A stretch of 44,279 nucleotides of DNA from Idiomarina baltica OS145 (GTDB lineage Bacteria; Pseudomonadota; Gammaproteobacteria; Enterobacterales; Alteromonadaceae). The notes beneath the pieces are model-generated. The model was not told the DNA's origin, did not search any database, and saw only the letters and a program-made list of their open reading frames with translations. This document shows, in pieces, positions 8,410-17,781 of this stretch. The stretch's first letter is position 1; each line of letters starts with the position of its first letter. The DNA lies in the NCBI RefSeq assembly GCF_000152885.1, contig NZ_CH672406.1, positions 14,232 through 58,510 on the forward strand. The letters run 5' to 3'. The translations under genes were made by a program, and so were the position numbers.

Positions 8410-8895
8410 GCTCATTTGTAGCGACAAGACCTTGTCTACAACCGGCGCAAGTTGGGTAAGATCAACGCTGGGGTATCCGCTAACGATATACTCCAGCGTT
8501 AACTCACTATCGCTGAAGGTCAAGGTCATCGTACCGTTTAACCCCAATCCCTGCAGCGGACCTAAGCCGCCTGTGAGACGAAGTACACGGCCGGGATCGA
8601 CATAGGCAACGGTCATATGTTGAGCTTGTCTATCCCCTGCTATCTCGCAAAAACAGCCGCCGGCGACAGGGTCAATTGTCAGCGTGCCGTCTGCACCAAA
8701 CCAAGTGTGATCAACAGGCCACCAGCTATCAATGTCATCGACAAATACTCGATATGCATTTGTCGCGCCGTCTTCATAGCGATGCGTTTGTTTGATATGA
8801 AAACCCGTACTGTCGCTTGATACAACGTCTGCCGAAGCAAAAGGTGATAAGAATAACGCGCTCACTAGGAAGTACAAGTGTGTGGTTTTTCGCAT
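8380..8895 (-). CDS. Exported SRPBCC-like (START/polyketide-cyclase fold) protein
   Basis: The protein has 171 residues. It begins with a signal peptide (about MRKTTHLYFLVSALFLSPFASA, cleaved before DVV), so it is periplasmic. The mature part matches the SRPBCC pattern: FHIKQTHRYEDGATNAYRVF, a WWPVDHTWFG segment, GGCFCEI, a VLRLTGGLGPLQGLGLNG stretch and a final helix. These folds have a hydrophobic ligand cavity, but most exported members have no known function. Its 3' end overlaps the RND pump gene by 30 bases in convergent orientation, so the two transcripts are antisense to each other there. Confidence 0.8.
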   Translation of the reverse strand: MRKTTHLYFLVSALFLSPFASADVVSSDSTGFHIKQTHRYEDGATNAYRVFVDDIDSWWPVDHTWFGADGTLTIDPVAGGCFCEIAGDRQAQHMTVAYVDPGRVLRLTGGLGPLQGLGLNGTMTLTFSDSELTLEYIVSGYPSVDLTQLAPVVDKVLSLQMSSFTEFTSQE

Positions 8896-8943
8896 AGTTA
8901 TCTCGTTAATATTTTAATTGAACGAGCATAGCATAGCGGACAT

Positions 8944-8977
8944 AAAAAAAGCGGCAATATCATTGCCGCTTTTTTTT
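8944..8977. terminator. Bidirectional intrinsic terminator
   Basis: A perfect 8-base stem, GCGGCAAT (8951-8958) and ATTGCCGC (8962-8969), has a 3-base loop. It is flanked by seven A and eight T, so it works on either strand. It lies just after the stop of the leftward fasciclin gene and separates it from the SRPBCC gene, which is also leftward. Confidence 0.93.
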
Positions 8978-8997
8978 CTAAGGGGTCAAAGCTGGAC

Positions 8998-9507
8998 TTA
9001 TTGACCAGGCATTAACACGGCATCAATCACGTGGATCACGCCATTTTTAGCTTTGATATCCGCTTTAATCACCATCGCGTCATTAATCATCACGCCATTT
9101 GTTGCATCAACGGCAATAGTAGAGCCCTCAACGGTTTCTACATCGGTGGTTTTACCTTTGATGTCTGCGCTCATAATGTTGCCAGGTACTACGTGATAAG
9201 TCAGTACCGCACGCAACTTATCTTTGTCTTTAAGCAACTCGTCAAGTGCGCCGTCTGGCAGCTCCGCGAACGCATCATTAGTCGGTGCGAACACGGTAAA
9301 TGGACCGTCACCTTTTAATGTGCCTACTAAACCGGCTTCTTTAATAGCCGTGACTAGGGTTGAGAACTGCGGATCTTTAGATGCAATTTGTACAATATCC
9401 CAATCACCTTTCATCTCTTTTTTACCACCATGATGATCGGCCAACGCTTGGGTTGATGAAAATGCGAGTACACCGCCTACTACTGCAAACATGAATTTAC
9501 GAAACAT
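8998..9507 (-). CDS. Exported fasciclin (FAS1) domain protein
   Basis: The protein has 169 residues: a signal peptide (cleavage probably after ALA, about residue 23), a short His/Lys-rich linker, then one FAS1 domain filling the rest. The H1 motif (GPFTVFAPTNDAFAEL) and the H2 region (LTYHVVPGNIMS, then GVIHVIDAVLMP) are both clear. FAS1 domains act in adhesion or as secreted stress-linked proteins; the role of bacterial single-domain forms is poorly defined. A strong AGGAGG site precedes the ATG. It is a single-gene unit, ending at the terminator at 8944-8977 and divergent from the chemoreceptor. Confidence 0.93.
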   Translation of the reverse strand: MFRKFMFAVVGGVLAFSSTQALADHHGGKKEMKGDWDIVQIASKDPQFSTLVTAIKEAGLVGTLKGDGPFTVFAPTNDAFAELPDGALDELLKDKDKLRAVLTYHVVPGNIMSADIKGKTTDVETVEGSTIAVDATNGVMINDAMVIKADIKAKNGVIHVIDAVLMPGQ

Positions 9508-9580
9508 AATATGCCTCCTCGAATAATTAGGGCATCGAATAATACGACGGCGTGTTTGATTTCGATTAAAAATAAAACTG

Positions 9581-9606
9581 TAAATGTTCTGTAATTTTGC
9601 CGATAA
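9581..9606 (+). promoter_or_regulatory. Sigma-28 (FliA) type promoter for the chemoreceptor
   Basis: The -10 element GCCGATAA (9599-9606) matches the flagellar sigma-28 consensus at all eight positions. A TAAA element (9581-9584) lies 14 bases upstream, one short of the usual 15. It is about 37 bases before the chemoreceptor start, a good leader length. Chemoreceptor genes are commonly in the FliA regulon, so this suggests a flagellated organism. Confidence 0.7.
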
Positions 9607-9642
9607 ACCTATTTAGGAAGCGTTATCTGCACTGGAGCAAAC

Positions 9643-11283
9643 ATGGCTATACTCAATCGCTACTCGATCGTTCAACGACTCATTGCCCTACTCGGCATCG
9701 CAGCTATTGGCACCGCACTGATGGTTGCCTTTATGATGTTTATTCTGCGTGGTGTATTTGTCGATGAGGAAAAACACAAACTAGATGCCGTGCTGGATTC
9801 TGCGATAAGCGTTATAGGCTACTATCATAGTCTTCAAGAACAAGGTGAACTGACGGAAACTGAAGCCAAACAACGCGCGTTTGCCCGTCTTAATGAAATC
9901 CGCTACGAGGGAGAAGAATATATTTTCACCATCAACCGTAGCGGTGACATGGTGCAACATCCGTTTGCTAAGCAGCTTGTTGGGACAAATGTACTCGATT
10001 ACAAAGATCCCAACGGTACGCGGCTATTTCAACAAATGGTGGACGGGGTAAAAAATCAAGATCGCGCAACGGTTGAATATATTTGGCAAAAAGGTGCCGA
10101 TAAGAATAATTTGGTTGATAAGATCAGTCGAGTGCAAGTTTTTCAGCCATGGAACTTGATTGTCGGCACCGGCCAATACGTTGATAACATCGCCGCCCTA
10201 CTTTGGGCGCAATTCTTTAAGCTAGTGTTACTGGCGATATTTCTATCCGTGCCATTGCTCGTTCTCTTTTTATTAATTATTCGAAGTATCGTGCGTCCAT
10301 TAAAAGCCATTAATCAAGCGATGGAAAATATTTCCGAAGGTGACGGTGATCTCACCAAACGACTTGAGACTCAAGGCAATGACGAACTCACTCGAGTGGC
10401 TGAGTCATTCAATACCTTTGTTCATAAAATCCAGCAGCTTGTCACCAATGTGCAGGATTCGGTTGACGCTGAGCAGGCGGCAGCTGAGCAGTTGGCAAAA
10501 TTATGTGATTCGAGTTCTTCGCAAACCGAGCGCTTAAGCCAACAAACCGAAGCCGTTGCTACAGCCGTCAATGAGCTTACATCTTCCGCCGGCGAAGTCG
10601 CAGATCATGCGCGCGAAGCAGCGGAATCAGCCAGTGTCGCGGATGAGCAATCGGGTCGTTCAGCCACCACAGTTCGGCGCGCCGTTCAGAACATTGATGA
10701 GTTGACACAACGTTTGAATCAAGCCAATCAACATGCAAAAACCTTGACGGAAGGTTCTAAGGAGATTGGCGACATTCTGAATGTTATTATCACAATTGCT
10801 GAGCAAACCAACTTGCTTGCGTTAAACGCCGCTATTGAAGCGGCTCGAGCGGGTGAAGCGGGACGGGGCTTTGCTGTGGTTGCAGACGAAGTTAGGCAGT
10901 TGGCGACCAAGACACAGAAATCGACGGATGAAATTGGCAGCATTGTCGACAACATTCAGCGCGCCATTAGTGATGTAACGAATATTATACGCGAAGCTGA
11001 ATCAAGTTCTGAGCAAACCCGCGGTGAAACCATCGAAGCCGAACAAGCCATTAGTCAGATCCAAGAGGCTGTCGCAAATATCTCAGGAATGAATGTACAA
11101 ATTGCGTCTGCAACGGATGAGCAAAGCCGTGTAACGCAAGACATTAGTCAGAATATAACGTCGATAAGTACGCTGACACATGATACTAAAGACGCGAGCC
11201 AACAGGTAAAACAAGTGTCTGATTCACTTATTAAAAACAGCGTTGATTTGAGTCAAATGATACGGCGGTTTCGCGTAAAATAG
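9643..11283 (+). CDS. Methyl-accepting chemotaxis protein with periplasmic Cache domain
   Basis: The protein has 546 residues: TM1 at about 12-33; a periplasmic single-Cache (sCache_2-like) domain at about 35-185, with [15 protein letters not shown] and [15 protein letters not shown]2 at about 190-213; HAMP at about 214-268; then a long helical signalling domain. The conserved hairpin tip starts at Glu387 ([20 protein letters not shown], continuing through [15 protein letters not shown]). The C-terminus ends at RRFRVK with no CheR-tethering pentapeptide. sCache_2 receptors often sense small organic acids; the ligand here is unknown. GGAG lies five bases before the ATG, and a sigma-28 promoter lies upstream. 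Confidence 0.95.
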   Translation: MAILNRYSIVQRLIALLGIAAIGTALMVAFMMFILRGVFVDEEKHKLDAVLDSAISVIGYYHSLQEQGELTETEAKQRAFARLNEIRYEGEEYIFTINRSGDMVQHPFAKQLVGTNVLDYKDPNGTRLFQQMVDGVKNQDRATVEYIWQKGADKNNLVDKISRVQVFQPWNLIVGTGQYVDNIAALLWAQFFKLVLLAIFLSVPLLVLFLLIIRSIVRPLKAINQAMENISEGDGDLTKRLETQGNDELTRVAESFNTFVHKIQQLVTNVQDSVDAEQAAAEQLAKLCDSSSSQTERLSQQTEAVATAVNELTSSAGEVADHAREAAESASVADEQSGRSATTVRRAVQNIDELTQRLNQANQHAKTLTEGSKEIGDILNVIITIAEQTNLLALNAAIEAARAGEAGRGFAVVADEVRQLATKTQKSTDEIGSIVDNIQRAISDVTNIIREAESSSEQTRGETIEAEQAISQIQEAVANISGMNVQIASATDEQSRVTQDISQNITSISTLTHDTKDASQQVKQVSDSLIKNSVDLSQMIRRFRVK

Positions 11284-11353
11284 CCTTTTAGTTTATGGGG
11301 ATATTGTTAATATGTCCTCTGTACGTTTATAGCCGTAAGGTGTAAACTATTGG

Positions 11354-11406
11354 CACTTTTACAAGGGAGCTGACTTTTATAAGTAAGCGGGTAAAAGTCG
11401 TCTTTT
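11354..11406 (+). promoter_or_regulatory. Competing hairpins in the leader of the cbb3 oxidase operon
   Basis: One 3' arm, GTAAAAGTC (11391-11399), can pair with either of two upstream arms: ACTTTTAC (11355-11362) or GACTTTTA (11372-11379), each giving 8 pairs. The two hairpins exclude each other. The 3' arm is followed by GTCTTTTTC (11400 onward), making the inner one terminator-like. A possible -10 (TAAACT, 11343-11348) lies just upstream, but its -35 is weak. It could be the chemoreceptor terminator or a leader control element. No FNR box (TTGAT-N4-ATCAA) was found between 11284 and 11436. Confidence 0.4.
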
Positions 11407-11436
11407 TCCTGAACTCAATCACCGCGGAATATCAAG

Positions 11437-12873
11437 ATGAGTGAAACACTTCAAAACCAACCGATCGAATATAATATGAAGGTCGTTCGGCAGTTTACTG
11501 TCATGACCATTATTTGGGGTATCGTCGGCATGGGCTTGGGCGTGCTTATTGCTGCACAACTTGTGTGGCCTGAGCTGAACTTCAATACGCCTTGGCTTAC
11601 CTACTCTCGCCTTCGTCCACTTCATACCAATGCCGTTATTTTTGCTTTTGGTACCAGTGCTTTATTTGCAACCTCTTACTACGTTGTTCAAAAGACATGT
11701 AAAACCAAGCTGTTCTCGGACCGCTTAGCAACGTTTACATTTTGGGGTTGGCAGGCTGTTATCGTGGCGGCAGTCATCACATTGCCCATGGGCTTAAGCA
11801 CCACAAAGGAATATGCTGAGCTTGAATGGCCGATTGATATCCTGATTGCCGTTGTGTGGATTGCTTATGCAATCGTATTCTTCGGTACGTTAGCGATTCG
11901 TAAAACCTCGCACATCTATGTTGCAAACTGGTTCTACGGTGGCTTTATCGTGGTTATCGCGATGCTACATATCGTGAATAGCATGGCGATTCCAGTCAAT
12001 TTCGTTAAGTCGTACTCAATTTACTCGGGTGCGGTCGACGCCATGATTCAGTGGTGGTATGGACACAATGCGGTAGGTTTCCTGCTCACAGCCGGTTTCT
12101 TGGGTATGATGTATTACTTCGTACCTAAACAAGCTGAGCGCCCTGTCTACTCATACCGTTTGTCGGTTGTTCACTTCTGGGCCCTTATCTCACTTTATAT
12201 TTGGGCAGGTCCTCACCACCTTCATTACACTGCGCTTCCAGATTGGACTCAATCAGTGGGTATGGTGATGTCTGTAATCTTGTTCGTACCTTCTTGGGGC
12301 GGCATGATCAACGGGATTATGACCCTGTCTGGCGCATGGCACAAACTGCGTACTGACCCCATCTTGCGTTTCTTGATTGTTTCTCTATCGTTCTACGGCA
12401 TGTCGACTTTCGAAGGCCCGATGATGGCGATCAAGTCTGTAAACGCCCTATCGCACTACACGGACTGGACCATTGGTCACGTTCATTCAGGTGCCTTGGG
12501 TTGGGTTGCGATGATTACTATCGGTTCAATGTACTACTTAGTTCCACGTTTGTTTAACCAGAAACAAATTCATAGTATCAAGCTGGTCAACGTGCACTTC
12601 TGGCTACACACGATCGGCGTAGTTTTCTACATCGTTTCGATGTGGATTTCAGGCGTAATGCAAGGCTTGATGTGGCGTGCAACCAACGCTGACGGCACCT
12701 TGACTTACAGCTTTGTTGAGGGCGTACAAGCTTCATATCCGTTCTGGACGGGCCGCTTTATCGGTGGTTTGTTTATTATCGCAGGTATGCTGCTAATGGC
12801 TTACAACTGTTATCAAACCATCCGTGCCGGCCGTCGTGAGACTGCCGCAGGTAACGTCGTACAAACAGCCTAA
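11437..12873 (+). CDS. ccoN: cbb3-type cytochrome c oxidase subunit I (CcoN)
   Basis: The protein has 478 residues with about 12 membrane helices. This is the catalytic subunit, reducing O2 at a heme b3-CuB centre and pumping protons across the inner membrane. Expected His ligands are visible: His63 (PLHTNAVIF) and His348/His350 ([11 protein letters not shown]) for the hemes, and His210 (YGHNAVGF), His260 and His261 (GPHHLHY) for CuB. The length is normal for the family. It is first of ccoNOQP. No strong ribosome binding site precedes the ATG. High O2 affinity implies use under microaerobic conditions. Confidence 0.98.
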   Translation: MSETLQNQPIEYNMKVVRQFTVMTIIWGIVGMGLGVLIAAQLVWPELNFNTPWLTYSRLRPLHTNAVIFAFGTSALFATSYYVVQKTCKTKLFSDRLATFTFWGWQAVIVAAVITLPMGLSTTKEYAELEWPIDILIAVVWIAYAIVFFGTLAIRKTSHIYVANWFYGGFIVVIAMLHIVNSMAIPVNFVKSYSIYSGAVDAMIQWWYGHNAVGFLLTAGFLGMMYYFVPKQAERPVYSYRLSVVHFWALISLYIWAGPHHLHYTALPDWTQSVGMVMSVILFVPSWGGMINGIMTLSGAWHKLRTDPILRFLIVSLSFYGMSTFEGPMMAIKSVNALSHYTDWTIGHVHSGALGWVAMITIGSMYYLVPRLFNQKQIHSIKLVNVHFWLHTIGVVFYIVSMWISGVMQGLMWRATNADGTLTYSFVEGVQASYPFWTGRFIGGLFIIAGMLLMAYNCYQTIRAGRRETAAGNVVQTA

Positions 12874-12884
12874 GGGAGATAACA

Positions 12885-13508
12885 ATGAGTCGTGTAAAAC
12901 ATGAATTTGTAGAAAAGAACCTTGGCTGGTTGTCTGTTTTGATGATTATCGCAGTGTCGATTGGTGGTCTTGTAGAGATCACCCCACTGTTATTCCAAAG
13001 CCAAGTACAAGAGCCGGTTAAAGGTTTGAAACCTTACACCGCACTTCAGTTAGAAGGCCGCGATATTTACATGCGTGAAGGTTGCTCTAACTGTCACAGC
13101 CAGATGATTCGTCCGTTCCGTGCAGAAACCGAACGTTACGGTCACTATTCACTGGCAGGTGAAAGTGTTTGGGACCACCCTTTCTTGTGGGGCTCAAAGC
13201 GTACTGGACCTGACTTGGCTCGTGTAGGTGGTCGTTACAGTGATGATTGGCACTATGTGCATTTGATGAATCCACGTAACGTTGTACCTGAGTCAAATAT
13301 GCCTGCCTTCCCTTGGTTAGCTGAAAACACGTTAGATGGTGCTTACACAGCTAAGAAAATGGAAGCACTTCGTACATTAGGCGTTCCTTATACGGATGAA
13401 GATATCGCTGGCGCAAAAGAAGCTGTTCAAGGTAAGACCGAGATGCAAGCGCTTATTGCTTATCTTCAATCACTCGGGACCGCTCTGAAACGCGCGGATA
13501 ACGAATGA
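12885..13508 (+). CDS. ccoO: cbb3-type cytochrome c oxidase subunit II (CcoO, mono-heme c)
   Basis: The protein has 207 residues: one N-terminal membrane anchor (about 15-36), then a periplasmic cytochrome c domain. The single heme site is Cys67-x-x-Cys70-His71 ([10 protein letters not shown]), with a likely distal Met in [10 protein letters not shown]. It relays electrons from CcoP to CcoN. The start lies 11 bases after ccoN and is preceded by GGGAGA. Its stop overlaps the ccoQ start by four bases, consistent with coupled translation. Confidence 0.98.
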   Translation: MSRVKHEFVEKNLGWLSVLMIIAVSIGGLVEITPLLFQSQVQEPVKGLKPYTALQLEGRDIYMREGCSNCHSQMIRPFRAETERYGHYSLAGESVWDHPFLWGSKRTGPDLARVGGRYSDDWHYVHLMNPRNVVPESNMPAFPWLAENTLDGAYTAKKMEALRTLGVPYTDEDIAGAKEAVQGKTEMQALIAYLQSLGTALKRADNE

Positions 13509-13711
13509 GTTACGAAGATTACGGCACTTGGCGGGGACTCTTCTCCATCGTGATTTTGGTAATTTTTATTGCCATCGTACTTTGGGTTTACCTGAGCCGC
13601 CGCGCCAACAAACAATTTGATGAGGCTGCTAACTCAATCTTTGACGAGAATGAGTCGGAGTCCTCATCTAACGAAAATAGCGAGAAACCGGAGTCCAAGA
13701 AAGATGAGTAA
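13505..13711 (+). CDS. ccoQ: cbb3-type oxidase subunit CcoQ (FixQ)
   Basis: This 68-residue protein has one membrane helix (about 11-30) followed by a charged tail. CcoQ stabilises the assembled cbb3 complex. The tail is unusually acidic and Ser-rich ([19 protein letters not shown]) and looks disordered. The start overlaps ccoO (ATGA) and the end overlaps ccoP by eight bases. Confidence 0.93.
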   Translation: MSYEDYGTWRGLFSIVILVIFIAIVLWVYLSRRANKQFDEAANSIFDENESESSSNENSEKPESKKDE

Positions 13712-14657
13712 CTTCTGGAGTGCATGGATCATTGTTCTAACGTTGGGGTTGTTGTTTGTCCTCATCTGGCTATTGCGTTGGAACATGAAAAACTATACGG
13801 ACATCGATGAAGGCCAGGAGATGGACCATGAGTTCGATGGCATCGTTGAAGTCAATAACCCACTACCTAAATGGTGGACCTACTTGTTCTGGGCGTGTTT
13901 TGCTTGGGGCTTTGTTTACTTAGCACTGTATCCGGGGCTTGGTAAGTTCGACGGTTTATTAGGTTGGAAAAGCTCGAACCAAGATGTGCAATCGTTAGCT
14001 GAGTCACGTGCAGCCATGAAAGCTTCAAAAGATGACGGCTCTATCGTTCAGTACGACCGCGAAGTGCGTGATGCTGAGGAAGAGTTTGGTCCAATTTTCG
14101 AAGCCTATGCTCAAACGCCGATTCAAGAGCTGATCAAAAATGAGGACGCTTTAGAGGTGGGCCAGCGCCTATTCCTGCAAAACTGTTCTCAGTGTCACGG
14201 TTCAAACGCAATGGGCGGACGTGGCTTCCCTAACCTGACTGATGACGACTGGTTATATGGCGGTACTCCGCACGACATCAAGACGACCTTGCTTAACGGT
14301 CGTCAAGGCAACATGCCTGCATGGGGTGAGCAGTTCAGTGATCAGGAAATTACTGAGTTAGCGAACTATGTAGCGAGCCTAAGTGGTCGTGAACGTGACC
14401 CAGAACTCGTTGCCGCAGGTAAGAAAAACTTTGCGGTCTGTTCAGCGTGTCACGGTCCAAATGGTAAAGGTAACCAGCAGCTAGGTGCGCCTAATTTGAC
14501 TGATAATGTTTGGTTGTACGGTGGTTCTATTGCCACTATCGAGGAAACTTTACATTACGGAAGAAACGGTGTGATGCCAGCGTGGAAAGATATTCTCGGA
14601 GAGGATAAAATACACGTTGTCTCAGCGTACATTTACAGCTTGTCTCACGATGAGTAA
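13704..14657 (+). CDS. ccoP: cbb3-type cytochrome c oxidase subunit III (CcoP, di-heme c)
   Basis: The protein has 317 residues from the ATG at 13704. I preferred this start over an open extension from 13617 because [15 protein letters not shown] begins the family sequence. Two N-terminal helices (about 5-25 and 55-75) precede two cytochrome c domains: Cys161-x-x-Cys164-His165 (CSQCHG) and Cys246-x-x-Cys249-His250 (CSACHG), each followed by a PNLTD...WLYGG repeat. CcoP accepts electrons from soluble or membrane cytochrome c. It is the last gene before an intrinsic terminator. Confidence 0.98.
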   Translation: MSNFWSAWIIVLTLGLLFVLIWLLRWNMKNYTDIDEGQEMDHEFDGIVEVNNPLPKWWTYLFWACFAWGFVYLALYPGLGKFDGLLGWKSSNQDVQSLAESRAAMKASKDDGSIVQYDREVRDAEEEFGPIFEAYAQTPIQELIKNEDALEVGQRLFLQNCSQCHGSNAMGGRGFPNLTDDDWLYGGTPHDIKTTLLNGRQGNMPAWGEQFSDQEITELANYVASLSGRERDPELVAAGKKNFAVCSACHGPNGKGNQQLGAPNLTDNVWLYGGSIATIEETLHYGRNGVMPAWKDILGEDKIHVVSAYIYSLSHDE

Positions 14658-14673
14658 GTAAATCTGGTTTAAA

Positions 14674-14696
14674 GCCCCGCTACGGCGGGGTTTTTT
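14674..14696 (+). terminator. Intrinsic terminator between ccoP and ccoH
   Basis: The stem is CCCCGC (14675-14680) with GCGGGG (14685-14690), loop TACG, followed by six T. It lies 17 bases after the ccoP stop and 20 bases before the ccoH start. It separates structural oxidase genes from assembly genes, allowing a higher level of ccoNOQP if readthrough is partial. Confidence 0.92.
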
Positions 14697-14715
14697 GTTA
14701 AAGAGGATTATTATT

Positions 14716-15213
14716 ATGCAGAAACCCTGGTATAAGCAGTTTTGGCCTTGGTTTCTAATCGCCCTGCCCGTAACCGTCATGTGCGTGTGTGCGACGATTA
14801 TTTACCTCTCTGCATCCCAAGGTGGTTTTTCAATGGTAGTCGATGACTACTATAAACGCGGCAAAATGATCAACGCGGTCATTGAACATGTAGAAAAAGC
14901 AAAAAAACTGGGAATCTCATTTAATGTCACCGCTCACGACGGTAAGTTCACGTTGCAATATGCGTCTGGACAGCCTAGCGAACTCTCAGCACTCACGGTT
15001 GAGTTTGTCCATGCAACGCAATCCACTAAAGATTTTACTCGTCAAGTGACGGTTGGTGCAGATGGTGTATATCGAACCGATATACCTGCTGACATGTCAG
15101 GCAAGTACACGATTACCGTGACACCTCACAGTGCTGATTGGAAAGTCAGTGAACAGTTTTATTTTCCATTAGACAAAGCCACGTTGTTGGAGCCGAACCT
15201 CTATGGCGTCTGA
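14716..15213 (+). CDS. ccoH: cbb3 oxidase assembly protein FixH/CcoH
   Basis: The protein has 165 residues from the ATG at 14716, preceded by AAGAGGA. An upstream TTG at 14695 lies inside the terminator T-run and is not credible. One N-terminal membrane helix (about 12-33) precedes a periplasmic domain with the family signature VDDYYKRGK. CcoH associates with and stabilises the maturing oxidase. Its 3' end overlaps ccoI by 11 bases. No separate promoter is evident, so it depends on readthrough or an unseen promoter. Confidence 0.9.
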   Translation: MQKPWYKQFWPWFLIALPVTVMCVCATIIYLSASQGGFSMVVDDYYKRGKMINAVIEHVEKAKKLGISFNVTAHDGKFTLQYASGQPSELSALTVEFVHATQSTKDFTRQVTVGADGVYRTDIPADMSGKYTITVTPHSADWKVSEQFYFPLDKATLLEPNLYGV

Positions 15214-17602
15214 CGTTGAAGACGGCGTTTGTTTTCACTGTTTGCAACCGATACCGCACGGCGTCGAGCTATCGGTTGCGTTCCAAGGTGACGACAAAGC
15301 GGTGTGTTGTGCTGGCTGCCAAGCGGTCGCTGAAACCATCATTGAACATGGTTTAACAGCTTATTATAAACATCGTGATTTAGATAAACCTCAACAAACG
15401 CCATTATTACCCGAGCAACTCAAAGAACTCGACGTATATGACAACCCTGACGTTCAGTCAGATTTTGTCCGAAACACGGGTGATCATAGTAAGCAAACCA
15501 CCCTTACCGTGAATAATATCACCTGTGGTGCCTGTGCATGGCTTATCGAGCGAGAACTTGCAAAAACACCCGGGATGATTAAATCGGTCGTTAACGTGAG
15601 TAACCAACGTCTTCACATAGAGTGGGACGGTAGCATAATCAAGTTAAGTGATATCATAGCCCGGCTCGCCCGTATTGGGTATCAAGCTCTACCCTTTCAG
15701 CAGAACCAAATAGAAGCCAACATCAACGCGCGGCGCAAAGGATTTATTAAACGGTTGGGTGTCGCTGGCTTAGCCACCATGCAAGTCATGATGATTGCCT
15801 TCGCTCTTTATTTTGGCGTGGTTTCCGATCTTGACCCAACAACTCAACAATATCTGTGGGTTGTCAGTTTAGTGTTTGCAACTCCCGTGATCTTATACAG
15901 TGGCCAGCCTTTTTATAAGAGCGCGCTCAAAAGTATTCAGGCGGGTAGCGTTAACATGGACGTTCCCGTCAGTATCGCGTTAATCGGTGCATACATTGCA
16001 AGTTTATATGCAGTCATTATCGGACGCGGTGAGGTCTATTTTGAATCGATCTCGATGTTTACCTTTTTCCTGCTGACGGGTCGTTTTTTAGAGTTGTTAG
16101 CCAAAGAAAAGGCTCTCAAATTTTCTACCAATCGCCTTACTTACATGCCCAACTTGGCGCACCGTGAATATGATGGTGGACTAGAGGATATTGCAGCCAA
16201 ACAACTCAAAATTAACGACATTATTGTTATTAAACCTGGCGAAACCATACCCGCGGATGGCGTTCTCTTGAGCGATAAGGCCTCGGTCGATGAAAGCTTG
16301 CTGACGGGAGAAAGTCGCCCAGTCACCAAAGCAACCGGTGACGGTATTGTAGCAGGCTCGGTTAATCAAAGCGCGACACTGAGAATTAAAGTCACAGCTA
16401 CCGCTCAACAAACCGTATTGGCTGGCATTGTTGCTATGCAAGATGCTGCTTTAGCCGACAAGCCCAAAGTGCAGAAAGCGATTGACCATATCGCGCAGTA
16501 TTTTGTGATGACGCTGCTTGCGATCGCCGCGGTTACTTTTTTAGTGTGGTCTTGGTTTGATCCCGATCATGCCCTGTGGGTGACCTTGGCAGTATTGGTA
16601 GCTACTTGTCCGTGCGCCCTGTCGTTAGCCGCGCCCACATCGATTACAGGCGCCGTGCATCGACTCAACCGGATGAACGTTTTAGTCAAAGGTGCACAAC
16701 TGCTTGAGAGCGTAAAACACCTTGATACGGTGGTGTTTGATAAAACCGGTACACTCACTTACGGTCAATTTAAACTGATCGCGCGTGAAGACTATGCCGA
16801 CATCGATATGATAAATGCGATTGTAAGTGGTTTAGAGCAGCGCTCTGAACACCCGATTGCGGCCGCCTTATCTCAGTTAAGCGATCAACCCACATCACCT
16901 GATGCCATTCAAAATTACCCTGGACAAGGCATACTGGCGGAAATTGCTGGCACCGACTATCGATTAGGTCGTTGCGAGTTTATCCAAATCTGGCACCCTA
17001 ACTGGCAACCCAAGCGACAAAGCAATGTTATTTTAGCCAACCGTCAAGCTGTGTTGGCAGAATTTCAGGTAGATGATGAGGTGCGAGAGGATAGCCATGA
17101 CGTCATTTCTGCGTTAAAACTGCAAGGTATCCGAACCATCATGTTAACGGGTGACAGCGACGCACGGGCTCAAACACTTGCCTCTCAGTTGGACATTGAC
17201 GAGGTGCTCAGCGAGCAGTCGCCAGCTGATAAGGTTGATACCATTAAGTCACTGCAGCAACAAAAGCATACTGTTTGGATGATCGGTGACGGGATTAATG
17301 ACAGTCCCGTTTTAGCACAAGCGGATCTTTCAATGACCTTTGCTCATGCATCCGATATGGCGCAAACAGCGGCGGATGTGGTGCTACTTAATGACCAACT
17401 AACACGTGTATTGGATGTTATCGAAACGGCACGAAAAACGCGTATCATTATGCGTGAGAACTTTATCTGGGCAGCAGGCTACAATCTGACCATTTTACCT
17501 ATCGCTGCGTTAGGTTTAGTTGCGCCTTGGGCGGCCGCATTGGGTATGTCGTTAAGCTCGTTAGTCGTGGTGGCAAACTCACTAAGGTTGTACCGTTTAT
17601 GA
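15203..17602 (+). CDS. ccoI: Copper-exporting P1B-type ATPase for cbb3 oxidase assembly (CcoI/FixI)
   Basis: The protein has 799 residues. The N-terminus has a Cys cluster (Cys10-xx-Cys13 and Cys35-Cys36-xx-Cys39) typical of this subgroup, then a heavy-metal-associated domain with Cys108-x-x-Cys111 (TCGACAW). About eight membrane helices include the metal site CPC (Cys469-Pro-Cys471). The phosphorylated residue is Asp513 (DKTGT), and the TGES-like loop and GDGINDSP hinge are present. CcoI moves copper across the inner membrane for the CuB centre. It overlaps ccoH (11 bases) and ccoS (ATGA). Confidence 0.97.
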   Translation: MASDVEDGVCFHCLQPIPHGVELSVAFQGDDKAVCCAGCQAVAETIIEHGLTAYYKHRDLDKPQQTPLLPEQLKELDVYDNPDVQSDFVRNTGDHSKQTTLTVNNITCGACAWLIERELAKTPGMIKSVVNVSNQRLHIEWDGSIIKLSDIIARLARIGYQALPFQQNQIEANINARRKGFIKRLGVAGLATMQVMMIAFALYFGVVSDLDPTTQQYLWVVSLVFATPVILYSGQPFYKSALKSIQAGSVNMDVPVSIALIGAYIASLYAVIIGRGEVYFESISMFTFFLLTGRFLELLAKEKALKFSTNRLTYMPNLAHREYDGGLEDIAAKQLKINDIIVIKPGETIPADGVLLSDKASVDESLLTGESRPVTKATGDGIVAGSVNQSATLRIKVTATAQQTVLAGIVAMQDAALADKPKVQKAIDHIAQYFVMTLLAIAAVTFLVWSWFDPDHALWVTLAVLVATCPCALSLAAPTSITGAVHRLNRMNVLVKGAQLLESVKHLDTVVFDKTGTLTYGQFKLIAREDYADIDMINAIVSGLEQRSEHPIAAALSQLSDQPTSPDAIQNYPGQGILAEIAGTDYRLGRCEFIQIWHPNWQPKRQSNVILANRQAVLAEFQVDDEVREDSHDVISALKLQGIRTIMLTGDSDARAQTLASQLDIDEVLSEQSPADKVDTIKSLQQQKHTVWMIGDGINDSPVLAQADLSMTFAHASDMAQTAADVVLLNDQLTRVLDVIETARKTRIIMRENFIWAAGYNLTILPIAALGLVAPWAAALGMSLSSLVVVANSLRLYRL

Positions 17603-17781
17603 GTGTTATTTACGCATTAATTCCTGTCGCTATCCTGTTTGTCATTTTAGCTGTCGTTATCTTTTTTTGGGCTGTACGCTCAAATCAATTTGAAGACATT
17701 GAACGTCAGGGTATGACGATTCTAATGGATGACGATGACGAAAAAGAGCAAGAAAAGCCAAACGATGACCGATCAGATTAA
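17599..17781 (+). CDS. ccoS: cbb3-type oxidase assembly protein CcoS
   Basis: This 60-residue protein starts at the ATG at 17599, which overlaps the ccoI stop; a longer frame from 17527 runs inside ccoI. It has one membrane helix (about 3-25), then the CcoS signature WAVRSNQFEDIERQG and an acidic tail (MDDDDEKEQE). CcoS is needed for cofactor insertion into cbb3 oxidase. Its last 17 bases overlap the next gene. Confidence 0.92.
   Translation: MSVIYALIPVAILFVILAVVIFFWAVRSNQFEDIERQGMTILMDDDDEKEQEKPNDDRSD

Noticed and set aside
14695-14715. TTG-initiated N-terminal extension of ccoH
   Set aside because: It would begin inside the terminator T-run and adds no family sequence; the ATG at 14716 has a good ribosome binding site.
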